Shown here piece after piece: positions 9,901 through 21,381 of a stretch of 64,000 bases of DNA. The stretch comes from Branchinecta lynchi (lineage: Eukaryota; Arthropoda; Branchiopoda; Anostraca; Branchinectidae). The position numbers and the translations under genes were made by a program. The notes under the pieces were generated by a model. It was given only the letters and a program-made list of their open reading frames with translations, made no database searches and was not told the DNA's origin. The stretch is taken from NCBI GenBank assembly GCA_023053575.1, contig JAKZAP010000009.1, forward strand, positions 16,411,869-16,475,868. The letters are read 5' to 3'. How positions within the stretch are numbered: position 1 is the stretch's first letter; each line of letters begins with the position of its first letter.

Positions 9901-11059
9901 GTTAAGCCGCTTTCACATTGACGCGTTGTTGCGATGCGTTGCGTTTATCACACATAGTCAAGGCCGTATCCGGGGGGGGGGGGGGGGGCGATATTCAAGT
10001 AAAAATCAGGCTGATTTTGCTTGTGGCGTACCTTTCCAATAATTTGTTAGTTTCATGTAAAGATCCTTTGTATTTTAGTAGAAAAGCAGTTAATGATTTA
10101 ATGAAAAGATTAAATGACGGGTCTGATTATTGCAACACGTCATTTGATTTTTATGTTGTGTTTAAACTCTAAATTCTGAACAAGTCAACTCCATTTAATT
10201 TTTTTTTTCTGGATTATCAGTATTTCTTTTTTGGAAAGTCTCGAATTGAAACACATTATCCAAATTCTAGGTTAATATCTCACATTTAGGAACCGTTGTG
10301 AACAAAAAGAGATGGACAGATCCTGCTAAGTGGCCTTTACCTTCATTTGGGATCCACAAAGGCGGTCTGATTATACAGGATTCCACAGAATTTGTCTGCT
10401 GCTCCTTTCATAGTAGACTCTATTTATTGGAAAGTCGCGTCATTTCATTCGGATTCAAGGCTTGAAATTTCGGGGCTTGGGCTGCATTAAAAGCTATAGA
10501 GATTTGTTGCAGGGTAGTGGTGTTTTTCTCCAAAAACTTCATGGCCTACTTAAAAAACTTCGCCGGCTGCGCTCATTTTTGTTCTGTCTGACGTACAGTT
10601 TTGCCGATATAGTGCTGTATTTCTTGGCTATTGTTTCTAACTGGTATGAGTCTTGGGCCTTCCGAAAATCTACCAGTTGTATATTTTAAGATACTCACCT
10701 CCCACGCACGAGCCCTTCAAACCGCCTTTGAGCTTGGAGATAAACTAGACTTCTATCTTCGGTCTTCAACGCTAGTGGTCATCCCGAGTAATATTATCAC
10801 ATATGAGACGAAAAGCTGAAGCGGGCGGCAGGGGGCAGGCAGGAGGTCGGCAGGCGCCCTGCAACCCCCCTCGAGTTTTGGCTAGCAAAGCCCCTGCCTG
10901 TCACGTGTAACAAACTTCACTTGTGGGCAATCTGGCCCCAGCTCTCCAAGTTGCCCCCTATGTCCAGGTCTGGTAAAGTTATGAACATTATTCACTGGGC
11001 AATCTGGGCCTATTTGCCCCTGAACCGGATGGGTTTGAGGGGTGAACACAACAACAGAA

Positions 11060-11126
11060 GCCAAATAATGCAGTGTCTTCAGTTAAAATGATACAAAAAT
11101 AAGTTGGCTTTTCTGTTAAACTTTAA
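11060..11126 (-). mobile_element. Family C (TTAA) MITE end
   Basis: Minus-strand copy of the family C left end: TTAA, then AGTTTAAC.GAAAA, CCAACTTATTTTTGTATCAT and CACTGCATTATTTGG. It matches 42253-42325 and 44659-44720. Only the end is retained. Confidence 0.6.
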
Positions 11127-11196
11127 TATGTCTTGATCCTGTGAGCTATTCTGAAACACCAATTTCACCCTATATTATAGCCTATGACTTACCAAC

Positions 11197-11420
11197 TTAA
11201 GTTTAACTGAAAAGCCAACTTATTTTAAACAACTGAATTCACGAATTGCTTGTATTGCACTAGGGATTTTTTTATTTTTATTTTCACTATATGCTCTTGT
11301 ATGACATTCAGAATATCTACAGCAGTCTTCACAACTGTAAGGTTGAGGTGATCTTACTTCATGATAACAAGAATTTGCTTCCACAATAGCCCGACCTGCA
11401 GCAGTTTCTAATGACTGTAT
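11197..11420 (+). mobile_element. Family C (TTAA) MITE, left part
   Basis: Starts TTAAGTTTAACTGAAAAGCC and continues with sequence homologous to 44663-44840 (CTATATGCTCTTGTATGACATTCAGAATATCT against CTATCTGCTCTAGTTATGTCGTTCAGAGTATCT). It lies head to head with the minus copy at 11060-11126. The right terminus is not found. Confidence 0.55.
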
Positions 11421-11914
11421 ATCAGACAGAATGAAAATGAGCACAGCAGGCAAAATTTTTAAAGTAGGCTCTGACACTTTTGGGGCAAAACCTTACTTCC
11501 CCCCCCCAACAAAATCTAGCATTAAATATCGCCCAAGCCCCAAAATTTCAAGAGTAAAACCTGAATGAAATAATGCGACCTTCCAGTAAATAGAGACTAC
11601 TACGGAAGGTGCCACAGGCAAATTTTGTGGAAGCCAGTATGATCAGAGCGTCTTTTCGAATCCCAAATGAAAGTAAGTGACCACTTAACACAGCTCTACT
11701 CTTATGTCTTAAGTTCACAATGAATCCAGAAAAATTTGAGAAATTTAGCTTGAAGTTGGTAATGTGCTCCAATTCGACCCTTCCCGAAAAAGAACTACTG
11801 ATCCTGCACAAACAAAAAAAAACTGAAACAGAGCCATCTTGTTCTGAATTTACAGTTGAAAAAATCAAACATCAGTCAAACGACGTGTTGAATAATCGGG
11901 CCCATCATTAAATC

Positions 11915-13060
11915 TTCCTCATTGCTCACAAAGGCGATTATTTTTAAGCGTCGCATTGCAGGAAAATTCTTATCACTCAAATATATTTCATTGATTGGGG
12001 GTGGTGCAAATATGAAGTACCAAGGTATCCTGTACAGATCCTGTAGAGGTACAGGGGGGTATCCAACCTCAAACCTGGCCTAGAAAGGATGGAAAGAAAT
12101 TTCATTCCAGTCCTAAAAAGGTCTTAACTGTCAAGAAGGAAACCCTGAGTGACCCAGGACCTGTTTTGGACTGCACAGAAATTTTCTTGTAAGGTTTTCA
12201 GGCAAAGTTCGAGGTCGTCGTTCTTATAAATTCGAGGTTGTGAATTGTGGATCCTGCACCACAAATCTTACAGAAAAAATTGAATATATGGAAATTGATT
12301 ATTCATGAATAGTTGGGCAATGAAGCAACATAGTTTCATCGGACTCCAAAGAACATTTGAGTGAGAAATTGGGTTTTGACCTTTTAAGAGCGAGTTTTGA
12401 ACTAAAAGACTGCAACATCTGAAGCTGCAGTTTATTTGTCATCACTGCCTCGAGACTCTAAGCAATGAGATAGCAAAATAAATAAGCATATATCCGAAAC
12501 CTTACATATGTATTCAATATCTTCGGGAACCATTTTTCTTGCTTGTCCTTTCTACTTCCAGCATTGATGCATAGATTCAAATCAAAATTTCCGCCTTGCT
12601 CTAATCCGCCGCTTGCATAAGAATAAGAGCCCCAGCAGAGCCCCAGTGCCTGCCCAAAACTAATTTGCATTTGCAACTGAGGAAAGTAAGATGAAAAATA
12701 GTTGAGGGTATTCCAAATCAATTTCTCATAAGAAGTATAGATATTGAAAATAAAAATCAATTTTTCTTATTAAGGATTTCTCATAGGTCTTCACTCTGGT
12801 TTTGCCGCTAAGTTTAAAATAGCTCCAGCGTGACCGTTCTGAAACTCCCTGCTTCAGACCTTGATTTTGTATTTCTACCCTAAGAAGGTAAAAATACCAT
12901 TTTTGAGAGTCGCTTGGGCCTAGTAGAATACTGATGAGCTCTTGTACAAAATTAAGTTTAGAATTTAGGTTTAGGCAAGCCAACATTTGGCATTTGACTT
13001 GTTGAAGTTGTTGTGTTGTAAGCAGGTTGTAAGGTTCTGGTAAGGTTAGGCTACTAATAG
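11915..13060. other. Non-coding stretch without recognised features
   Basis: AT-rich single-copy-looking DNA. Short open frames on both strands have no recognisable domain. No transposon ends or RNA genes are seen. Confidence 0.5.
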
Positions 13061-13403
13061 GGTCCAGACCAGTCAACCACAAACCCCTGATTTTTGGATA
13101 CCCTATGCCAAACGCTGGATATGTCTAGGGTTTGGCATACCCTATGCCTAACGCTGGATAGGCTATGCCAAATGCTGGATACTGGGACCCAATAAAATAT
13201 TGATGATTTGAGTGAAGCTAAAAAATCAACCAATCAGAACTCCTTTATATTGAGGTAGGTCAGGGTTAGGTTACCAACAGGTATCCAGCGTTTGGCATAG
13301 GGTATCCAGCGTTAGGCATAGGCTATGCCAAATGCTAGATATACCCAGCGTTTGGCATAGGGTATTCAAAAATCAGGGATTTGTGGTAGACTGGTCCAGA
13401 CCG
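13061..13403. mobile_element. Palindromic MITE with long inverted repeats
   Basis: The two ends pair over about 100 bp: CCACAAACCCCTGATTTTTG with the reverse of CAAAAATCAGGGATTTGTGG, then GATACCCTATGCCAAACGCTGG with its reverse. Inside, the module ATGCCAAACGCTGGATA occurs several times in both directions. Only about 100 bp in the centre is unpaired. No coding capacity. Confidence 0.75.
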
Positions 13404-14313
13404 AGTCCATGACTGACGCAAAACTAACCATATTAGTGTTAGGCTGTTGTTTTGCCCTACAGTATATTCCAAACTTTGGCCCCTTGGGCTTGGGAGGCTA
13501 CAGTAGAAGTACATGACTCCTTTCCTGCTCCTTTCAGCCTGCTGTCAGGTAGAGCAGGAGTATCCAACCTTAGACAAGATTTCAAATTTCCAGAGTAGTC
13601 TTTCCTTTAGAATAATGTACTTATCTGGCTTGCAAAGGAACTAATAAATATGACAAACATACTAGATTGAAGCTAATTGAATGGCTTATAGACTGGATAA
13701 ATAAATTTTGCTTCAATATTTCATCCCTTTTTAAAGCAGCTTCAAAACAAAGGATAGGCACAATTTAAGTATTTTTCCACACTTGACTTTGAAAAAAGTC
13801 ATATTTTGCCTCTTGGCTGTCAGCTGGCTGTCAGGACAGCATGTACATTTCATTTTAAAATTTTGTGGCAAAAATTGAGGTAGTGTAAAAATAAGACCTC
13901 CTGTATGGTTATTTGAACACTTTTATAACTCTTCTACTACCTTGGCTTTGTAACTTGCATGTAAAAAAGTAAAATCGAAAAGAAATATAACAAATTGATA
14001 TCAGCTAACAGCCAACTATTTGAGGGTTATCCTGGCACAAACATGAAGTAGAAACTCAACCAAATTTCCTTGATATTGAATTTACTAAAAAAGGTCGATC
14101 TTCTTTTGAATGCATCTGCAAGTTGAACTGCATCTTCTCCATTGAAGATCTAGTGGCTAAATTTTCAAATCATGAAAAGCAAACCAGGTGTCGGTTGAGT
14201 CACTTTCAGCTGTGAATAAGAAAAATATTAAAAAAGAGACAAAAATGTGAGTGGTTATTACAAGTTTTCATACATTTATAGTAAAAATGCCTGGTTTGGG
14301 TTTTAGTTTTGGG
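13404..14313. other. Non-coding stretch without recognised features
   Basis: AT-rich with short homopolymers. No gene or repeat border is supported. Confidence 0.5.
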
Positions 14314-15605
14314 GGCACTTGCCTTCCAGCCAAGTGCCATATACAGATCATATTTCCGTCGGTCGGTCTCTTAGTCCGGTGTTTGCAGGTTAGGGTACTT
14401 CCAGATATGCTAGGACGATGAAACTTGGCAGGCATATCAGGGATCCGACCAAACTAACTTGGAAATAGTCACTTGCCTGATCCAACCATCATGGGGGGAG
14501 GGGGAGGTGGTGGAATCCGGGAAATAGGGACATTCATAACTTTCGAACGGGTGATCGGATCATAATGAAAATTAATATCTGGAAAGATCTTGTGTCTCAG
14601 ATGTCTCATCGGATCCGGTGAATCTGGGGGGACTAGGAGGGGGGAACCGGATATCGTGTGAAACTCTCAGAGTGGAGCGATCGGGATGAAACTTGGTGGT
14701 AAGAACAAGCACAAGCTCTACATAACTGACAGAACTGGACTGGATTCGAATGCTGTGGCGGGAGTTGGAAGGGGGGTCCGGAATTCCGGCGATCCATAGT
14801 TAATGTACTTTCAGGTGGGCTAGGACGATCAAACTTGGCAGGCATATCAGGGACCGATCAAACAAACTTGGAAATAATCACTTCCCTGATCCGAACATCG
14901 TGGGGGGAGGGGGAGGTGACGGAATCCGGAAAATAGGGATATGCATAACTTTCGAACGGGTGATTGGATCTTAATAAAACTTGATATCTGGAAATCTCGT
15001 GTCTTAGATGTCTCATTCCGAGTCCGGGCCGGATCCGACGAATCTGGGTGGAGTCGGAGGGGAGAACCAGAAATCGTGTGAAACTCTCAGAGAGGAGTGA
15101 TCAGGATGAAACTTGGTGCGAAGAACAAGCACACGCTCTAGATACATCACTGACGGGACTGGACAGGATTCGGAAACTGTGGGAGGAGGTGGAGTAGGGT
15201 TCTGGAATTCCTGTGATTTGTAGTTAATATACTTCCAGGTGGGCTAGGACGATAAAATTTGGCAGGCATCTCCGGGACCCAACCAGATTGACTTAGAAAC
15301 AGTCACTAACCCGATCTGACTATCGTGGGGGGAGGGGGAGATGGCAGAATCTGGAAATTACTAGCAAGCATGACTTTCGAATGGGTTATCAGATCTTAAC
15401 GAAACTTGATATCTTGAAAGACTCATGTCCCAGCATGTCCCGTATCAAGTCCGGACCGGATCCGATGAACTGGGGGGGGGGGGGTCGGAGGGAGAACCGG
15501 ACATCTTGTGACACGCATAGAGTGGAGCGATCAGGATGAAACTTTTGACCATCACTTCCATCTGACCCAGCCTTGCAAGTGCCATATGAGCTTCCAGCTC
15601 TTGTT
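14314..15605 (+). repeat. Family B element, complete, three about 418-bp units
   Basis: Starts with a perfect 8-bp hairpin GGCACTTG..CAAGTGCC (14314-14338), then a leader with CCGTCGGTCGGTCTC. Three tandem units begin near 14394, 14812 and 15230 (TAGGACGAT.AAACTTGGCAG at each start). Each unit has a GGGGGGAGGGGGAG run, 'GAACGGGTGATCGGAT' and 'TCCGGACCGGATCCG'-like sequence. It ends CAAGTGCCATATGAGCTTCC, then AGCTCTTGTT. No protein is encoded. Family A has the same layout. Confidence 0.8.
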
Positions 15606-16740
15606 TCTTTAGTGATTGTTCACTGTTAGCAGATGTTCACATAATCATACCTCTACTGTATATCACTGCTGTCCACAAATCCTCAAATTTGAGGCATGGT
15701 GCTCCCAGGGTGCTCTAGCCTGGCTCCAGCGTCAGCTGGTCTGGGGATGCCATGCCTGTTGGGGCACCATGCCCTTGCTTGCCAATGGCATGGTGCCCCT
15801 ATAAAAATCTGTTCAGTCAAAAATCTGATTTGGGAATTTATTTTTCCAACAGATTTTGTTACCATATGGTACCATGCCCTAAAATAGAAGATTTTGTATG
15901 AATGATCTAATTTTGGTAAGACCCATCCAGAGAGCAAAGACCATAGGTTTGTCATCGGCTGATTTAATCTTCAAGTTTTTCTATTTGTTGAATTCTCTCC
16001 TTATGAGTTTGACGAAGGTTTTGTAGGCCATTTGACAATTTGTTTCATTTGAGATCAAAAGAGCTTGAATGAACTGAGTGGACTGGGGATCTAGCCATCT
16101 GCTTAAGCCAAGCTTAAGCTTTGCTCCAATAAAGTATGTCAAATCTCGCTGAGATCGGACAAAATATCTATATTCCATCAGTTTATGCGGCTACCATGGA
16201 CATTTCATCTTGAATTGCAGCCCAGTTTCGGCGAACTCCTTTCTTGAAGTTATCAGTCCCTCGGGGATGCTAGAGTAGGAGAATATGGCTCAAAAGGTAC
16301 AGCTAACAAGTTGTCAGAACAGAATACACTGGAGAGGTTGGGGTCATTCATACACAAAATCCTCGGATTTTGGGGATGAGGGCATGCCTCAACTATGACC
16401 ACTGGTCCTCTCACCTTGCTGCAGCATGCCAAGGACACAGTACCCCCTATAAAGACGAATAAAAATACAAAAGCAAATTTTTTTTGGAGATTCCCAGTTC
16501 AACTGATTTTTATGGGGTTGCCTACTGTGCTCATACATTGGACATGTTCTTACATTGGAGACTATGCCCAAATATTGAGGATTTGTAAACAGCTGATCGG
16601 GTCTTGAGAATTAAGAAAAAAAATACAGTTTGTGCCTTCAAGTTTAATTTTATTGCTGAATAGGCATGAAGCTGAACCATTCAATATTTTTGAACCATTC
16701 GATGTTTTTCGTCTCTCCAGTTCAGACCCTGAAATAATTG
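15606..16740. other. Non-coding stretch without recognised features
   Basis: The GC-rich part near 15690-15800 has several GGCATGGTGC / GCACCATGCC inverted words but no clear element borders. No coding feature can be supported. Confidence 0.5.
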
Positions 16741-16815
16741 TAAGTGCAGAGTATAGTATTGTTAATGTTTATGTATTATATAAAGTAAGAATTAAAAAAC
16801 CTTGAACCTTGAACC
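16741..16815 (+). repeat. Retroposon 3' tail with (CCTTGAA) repeats
   Basis: Ends AATTAAAAAACCTTGAACC followed by another TTGAACC. Short 7-8 bp tail repeats of this sort close many CR1/L2-type LINEs. No ORF remains upstream. Confidence 0.35.
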
Positions 16816-17019
16816 ACGCTCATTTTTGGTTGCCGGAAGCCTAATATACCAGCAGAGGCATCACCAGCCAAAATTTACCTTAATGGGCAAGGTATTTTTA
16901 CTGGCCGACAGGCTGTTTTTTGTTTGTTTTTAAAGTAACTGCTTTTCGAAAAATTGCAGAGCTTCGCACCGACTCTTTTCTAACGGTAAGCCGTATAATA
17001 AGCCGAAGTTGAACCAGAG

Positions 17020-17100
17020 GATTGCCAGCCTGACGAGGACCCTTGCCAAGAAGGGCTGAAATATCGCTGATGAAGAATCGTAGCTGACGTATCCGTTGCA
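17020..17100 (+). ncRNA. Hammerhead-ribozyme-like module (copy 1)
   Basis: CTGACGAG is followed by a stem (GACCCTT / AAGGG) and then GAAA, the order of the hammerhead catalytic core. It is followed by ATATCGC..AGCTGACGTATCC. The same module recurs at 26301, 39920, 45700 and in reverse at 55211. Penelope-like retroelements carry hammerheads. A good stem I is not evident here, so activity is uncertain. Confidence 0.4.
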
Positions 17101-17129
17101 AACATTGTATGAATAAATAATTAATCGTC

Positions 17130-17220
17130 TTTTTCACGTTCTGAAAAAGGGTGTACGCAATCTTTTCGAACCTTGATTGGGGTACACGGTACGGAAAAAG
17201 TTGGGAACCACTGCTCTAAT
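17130..17220 (-). repeat. hAT-type transposon terminus fragment
   Basis: On the minus strand it reads GCAGTGGTTCCCAACTTTTTC then GTACCCCAATC, the common hAT end form (CAGTGGTTCCCAA). The opposite end and 8-bp duplication are not found. Confidence 0.45.
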
Positions 17221-17408
17221 GGGTGTAAGAGGTGTGACGCGGGTGTGACGCTCCCGGGTGTCCGGAAACAACTCATCCTGTCGGAGTAAATCCGGACAAC
17301 AAAAGAAAAAAGGTGAAGATAAGTAGCAAAAGACCGAACATTCTTACGCCTAATAGACAACAAGGAAACCATTGCACTGTAGCAGTTTGGTAGCATTATC
17401 TCACTCAA

Positions 17409-18005
17409 CCGCCAAGAAAATTGACTTTGTACAAGTTTCTTTTACTACAGTTGTGATGCAATGACAGCAACAGTATTTTTAGCAAACCTGGTCTGGAATT
17501 TAGCTTTAATCATACAGGACATTGCCAATTCATGCTCCTTAGATTCCATCAATCAATGAAAATCTGATTTGTAAGCCATTTGCGTTAGCATACATTTTTA
17601 TTGAAAATCACTTGGGGATATGCCAGGCTAACCCTTAAAACGCTTGCAAGGGGCATTACCGTGGGTGGGTGCCCACAGGTTACTTACAGAATGATGCTTC
17701 GACCAAGTTGTTCCAAGTAAAATCATTCATTCATTCAAATACAGACTTGCCTATTCTGAACATATTCAGAGGCGTTACTACCCGAAACCTTTGTGCGGAG
17801 GGTAAAGTATTTAGCGACTGGCTGGTCATCATCCTTTTTTGACGAAAAATCGTCTAATTTTCAAATCAAACCGACGGGTTTTTATTAGAAACAACGACTC
17901 TTTTAAAGGAAAGTCGACTGTTTCCAAGAAATAAATCAACTGTTTTAACGAAAAATCATGGCGGTTCGCACCGACTGGCGGACAGCATCGGAGGGGAGGG
18001 CGTGT
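17409..18005. other. Non-coding stretch without recognised features
   Basis: No open frame, terminus or RNA gene is recognised. Confidence 0.45.
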
Positions 18006-18013
18006 CCCCCCCC

Positions 18014-18500
18014 ATAGATAGATAGATAGATAGATAGATATTTAGTTAACCCCTTGGGTTATGAACAAAAAACACAAAACAGTACAACAGTACATTTACA
18101 TTCGTTATACGAGCGAACTTTTAATCAACATAAAAAACAACTCCCTTCAATCTCCAACTAACCTCACATACTTTTAATTAACTTATTTAAATGGTCCATA
18201 AATGCACCAACCCTGCATATACTTCTAGGGTTTGTGCTACTGAGTAGCTCCTTTACTGACATAATTATACCATTCAAAAACCTCTCACGCGGGGCAGATA
18301 ACTCCTGGCACTTGTAAAGAATGTGGTCCAGATCCCCTACCTCAACTTTACAAAATTTACAAATCCGCTTATCCCTTGTCCCTGACCTTTTAATATCCCG
18401 AATATTCCCCAAAACTGGAAGACAATTTGCTCGCAGCTGAATCCATGAACGCAAAAATCTTATGTGACACCCCTACCCATGTTACGCGCATTCAGGAATT
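18014..18500 (-). pseudogene. LINE ORF2 C-terminal fragment with (TATC)n tail
   Basis: Minus-strand frame 18164-18454 contains RSWIQLRANCLPVLGN and the zinc-knuckle-like CKFC(x10)H(x4)C found after the RT domain in CR1/L2-type LINEs. It ends in TATC microsatellite (18014-18042), the retroposon 3' tail. Upstream an in-frame stop breaks it. It is a 5'-truncated dead copy just 5' of WDR55. Confidence 0.65.
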
Positions 18501-19208
18501 TTGCTTAACGATCCAAGATCTATTTGCGATGGAGGTCGACCCCCACGTGTCCATTACCTTTAGAGCATTAGAAAGTCCTTTTTTCATGTTCTCCGCAGTG
18601 AAGTTTTTGTCCTAGACCAACGACTGTATTTATGCCTCCTTCTTATCCCTTAAAGTGGACTTATTCCTCCCACTGAATCATGCTCTGTTAAGTTCTCTTT
18701 CCATAACTGATGCCTAAAGTTTGGTTCACACTTCACAGATAAAAATAAATGACTGAAAACACACAATAGTGAACCGATAAACAAAATTCTACAGTCCGGA
18801 ATTACCCCTCCTTGTACGGAATTACCCTCTTGACTAGGTAAAAATTAAGCAAAAAATCCCAAAGATTCCCTACGCATTCTTACACTACCCCACGTCTTTG
18901 TTTCTTAGATCCAACAAACCATTCAAAACTTATCTCACAAAAAGTGAACATAACCAAAGTTTTGTAAGCGATATTTTTCCTGCTAGGTCCACAAAATGAC
19001 TGGTTGGCTTTCCCAAAACAAGGGCGATGACGGTTTATGAATTGAGGAAGGCCATAGATGGCACCATATTTAGCGAACTCGTATAAAGTTGTTGAACGGG
19101 TGATTACTGAGATATTTGTGATGTCTGGAATTACCCAACATCCGGAATCACCCGGTTCACACTATCTGTTCTGCTGGTTTGTAAAATGCATAGGACATAC
19201 CCAGAATT

Positions 19209-19228
19209 TTAATTTTTTTTTTTTTTAG
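19209..19228 (+). promoter_or_regulatory. Candidate 3' splice (or trans-splice) acceptor before WDR55 start
   Basis: A run of 16 T ending in AG at 19227-19228 lies 39 bases before the WDR55 ATG. It suggests an upstream non-coding exon or, in a lineage with spliced leaders, a trans-splice site. A weaker AG lies at 19259-19260. RNA data would decide. Confidence 0.45.
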
Positions 19229-19267
19229 ACTTGGTACCTCAATTGATTGGCTTACAACAGATCAGAG

Positions 19268-19724
19268 ATGGGTAAAAGAAAGAAGTCAAAGGTTTCAGTT
19301 ACAGTGAAGGGTAGAGATCCCACAACGAAAAAGGTAAAAGTGGCAGGGAATGATCCTCTTGAAGGTGCATCTGACTCCAAAAAAGAAATTGCAACCAGAC
19401 AGCCAAAGGTTGCAAAATCTATTCTTAAAAAAGCTCGTATACAATCTGGAAACTCTGAAAATGGTGCAGATAGTGACTCGGATGTCTCTGACTTTAGTGA
19501 TTCAGACGAAGAGCTTTTTTTGCAAGAGACGATAGAAGGAGATGTTGACCAAGAGGTTGGACAGAAAGGAGAAGATGAGGACGATGCTAGTGATGAAAAG
19601 GGTGATAGTAACAAACAGGATGCGAGTGATTTGGACTCTGAAGGAGAGGGTAGTGATTGGACTGATGCTAGTGACTCCAGTTCAGAGGAAAAGCTAGGAG
19701 AAGCAGATTTACAATCTGGTAATG
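19268..19724 (+). CDS. WDR55: WDR55 homologue, coding exon 1
   Basis: WDR55 is a nucleolar WD40 protein needed for rRNA production and large-subunit assembly (yeast relative Jip5). This exon gives residues 1-152. It has a Lys-rich start (MGKRKKSKVSV) that looks like a nuclear/nucleolar signal, then a long Ser/Asp/Glu-rich tract with CK2-type sites (SDSDVSDFSDSDEELF). This acidic leader appears longer than in vertebrate WDR55. The ATG at 19268 is the first real ATG; the frame extends to a TTG only. The donor is AATG|GTGAGT with phase 1, giving a Gly-Asn-Ala junction with exon 2. Identification rests on the WD40 blades in exons 2-5. Confidence 0.85.
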
Positions 19725-19768
19725 GTGAGTAGCCCAATGAAAGCTTTTTTCTCTCTGAAGTTGTTACT

Positions 19769-20067
19769 AGCGTGTTCCACCCTTCTAACAGAAGTAACTG
19801 TTAGCTATTATTTTCGTTCCAACCTCGTAAAAAGCTACTACGCTGGCCGTTCCAACCTTCTCTAAATAGTAACTAATAGTACCTATTTGCTTACCATGCT
19901 CGGGAGCGTAGTAAGCGTGGTAACTACGAATCTCTGCCACGTGATTGGTCGGATTCGCCCATGCCATGATATTCTGCTGGAAAATAGAACCAGCCTTGAC
20001 GGCAAAAAGCCAGAATTCGTGACGGACGTCATGCATAGTGACTATGGTAAGTAAGGTGGAACACGCT
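19769..20067 (+). mobile_element. MITE, AGCGTGTTCCAC family (copy 1)
   Basis: Ends AGCGTGTTCCACCCTT and AAGGTGGAACACGCT. The interior holds GCTTACCATGCTCGGGAGCG. It lies 44 bases after the WDR55 exon 1 donor. A reverse-oriented copy is at 41853-42134, past exon 2. No coding capacity; no clear target duplication. Confidence 0.75.
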
Positions 20068-20513
20068 CTACCTGTCGGGTATTCATTTTAGGTCCTATGG
20101 GTTCCACTTGCCCTGTGTGAGAGTTTTTGTCAATCTCGAGTCAACATTTGCAGAGAGGGATGAGAAAAAGTCATGCATGTGAAAACGACCTACATTTGCT
20201 CACTGCCTTTTTTGATGGCTCAGTAACTCGTTTTTTAAATCTTGCATATTTTTTAGTCCAGGGCAAAAGGCATCCTGCAAGGATTCTTGCAAAACTTGAA
20301 GTTAGGAAGAGAGGGCACTACAGTTAGTACCATACTTAGGGGGAAGGAGGGTGAGATTATACAATTTGTTGTTATGCAGTCAATTTTCTTAGGTTTGCCA
20401 AATAGTGGATATGTAGCAAAATATTAACAATTATAACCCCTTCCCTTATTATATATTTTACTTATTTATTTCAAAATATAGCCAACTGGGGCTGCTACGT
20501 AACAACTCATTTA

Positions 20514-20519
20514 TATACA

Positions 20520-20553
<34 letters not shown>
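20514..20553. repeat. (CA)n and poly(A) tract
   Basis: A CACACA run is followed by about 22 A. Length may be uncertain in the assembly. Confidence 0.8.
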
Positions 20554-20555
<2 letters not shown>

Positions 20556-20924
20556 GCTGAAGGCATGAAGCCTCCAGCAAACAAAATACTCAATCAGAAT
20601 GGGTTAACCCACTCGAATCAGGATGGGTCGAACCCACAGTAAATTTCTTTCCCCCATACTTGCCATAGAGGCAGAGACAGGTGCATTAGCGGACAACACA
20701 GAATCACCAGCAGAGGATTGCTCGACGCCAGAACTCGAGACTGAAGAGAAAGAATGGAGGAACGACGGCTTTCAGGGAGAGAAGGGACCCCTTCACCAAC
20801 ATCACCAACATATTCTGTGTTACACCAAAAGCATGGTTCTCACTAGCTTAAACCCCCCAACAGACTGACGGACGTACAATTGTGTCATAGCCCGTTTGGG
20901 ATTTTTCATTATCGCAGGAACAAA

Positions 20925-21381
20925 GAGATAAACTAGAAAGAATACAGAAGCGGGCTCTTCTTATTATTCATAGTGGACCGAAGCTTCCCTACTCATACCT
21001 TTTAAAACACTTTAACCTAAAAATACTGCAGGAGCGCAGAAAGGAGCTAAGCACTGACTTCGGTTCAGCCATGGTATCTCATCCGCTCCACTCCCAAATC
21101 CCCCCTCCCCCCCTATCAAAATGTTAGAAGTCGACCAGAACGAGTGGTAAGTTCTAAGGTTCCCAAGCTCTGTCCGTACCTACAAAACACGCTAGATATG
21201 CAAAAAGTTTCATGCCCGAGTTCGTGAAATATTTCAACGAAGCGTGAATTTTTAAGCATCCTACTGACATTAGATATATATATTGTAATTTGTTCTGTTT
21301 GTTTGACAATAATTGCAAATTTGGTTTATAACCACGATAGTTCGATTTTTACAGTAAACTTTGTATCTATCTTATCTATCA
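20925..21381 (+). pseudogene. CR1-like LINE ORF2 end with (TCTA)n tail, copy 1
   Basis: Translates near its start to DKLERIQKRALLIIHSG, the RT C-terminal 'LERVQKRA' motif of CR1/L2/jockey-like LINEs. It continues through LQERRKELSTDFGSAMV. It ends after AATTGCAAATTTGGTTTATA in TATCTATCTTATCTATC. A second copy at 44130-44576 has nearly the same 5' truncation point. It lies in WDR55 intron 1. Confidence 0.75.

Larger units (their letters stand above)
10108..11914. mobile_element. Element with about 390-bp inverted arms
   Basis: 10108-10493 and 11518-11914 are diverged inverted copies. Examples are GATTAAATGACGGGTCTGAT against the reverse of ATCGGGCCCATCATTAAATC, and GAAATTTCGGGGCTTGGGC against the reverse of GCCCAAGCCCCAAAATTTC. 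The space between them contains two TTAA-type MITE pieces. No transposase frame is visible; open frames in the arms are not recognisable. It is probably a non-autonomous inverted-repeat transposon, old to judge by the mismatch level. Confidence 0.6.

Noticed and set aside
9959..9990. CAAGGCCGTATCC followed by a G17 run, like the hAT MITE at 45402
   Set aside because: Only one end is visible and no 8-bp duplication could be placed, so it is not listed as an element.
20580..20640. Minus-strand GGGTTCGACCC, a perfect tRNA B-box
   Set aside because: No acceptable A-box at the right distance and no cloverleaf; it could be chance or a decayed SINE.
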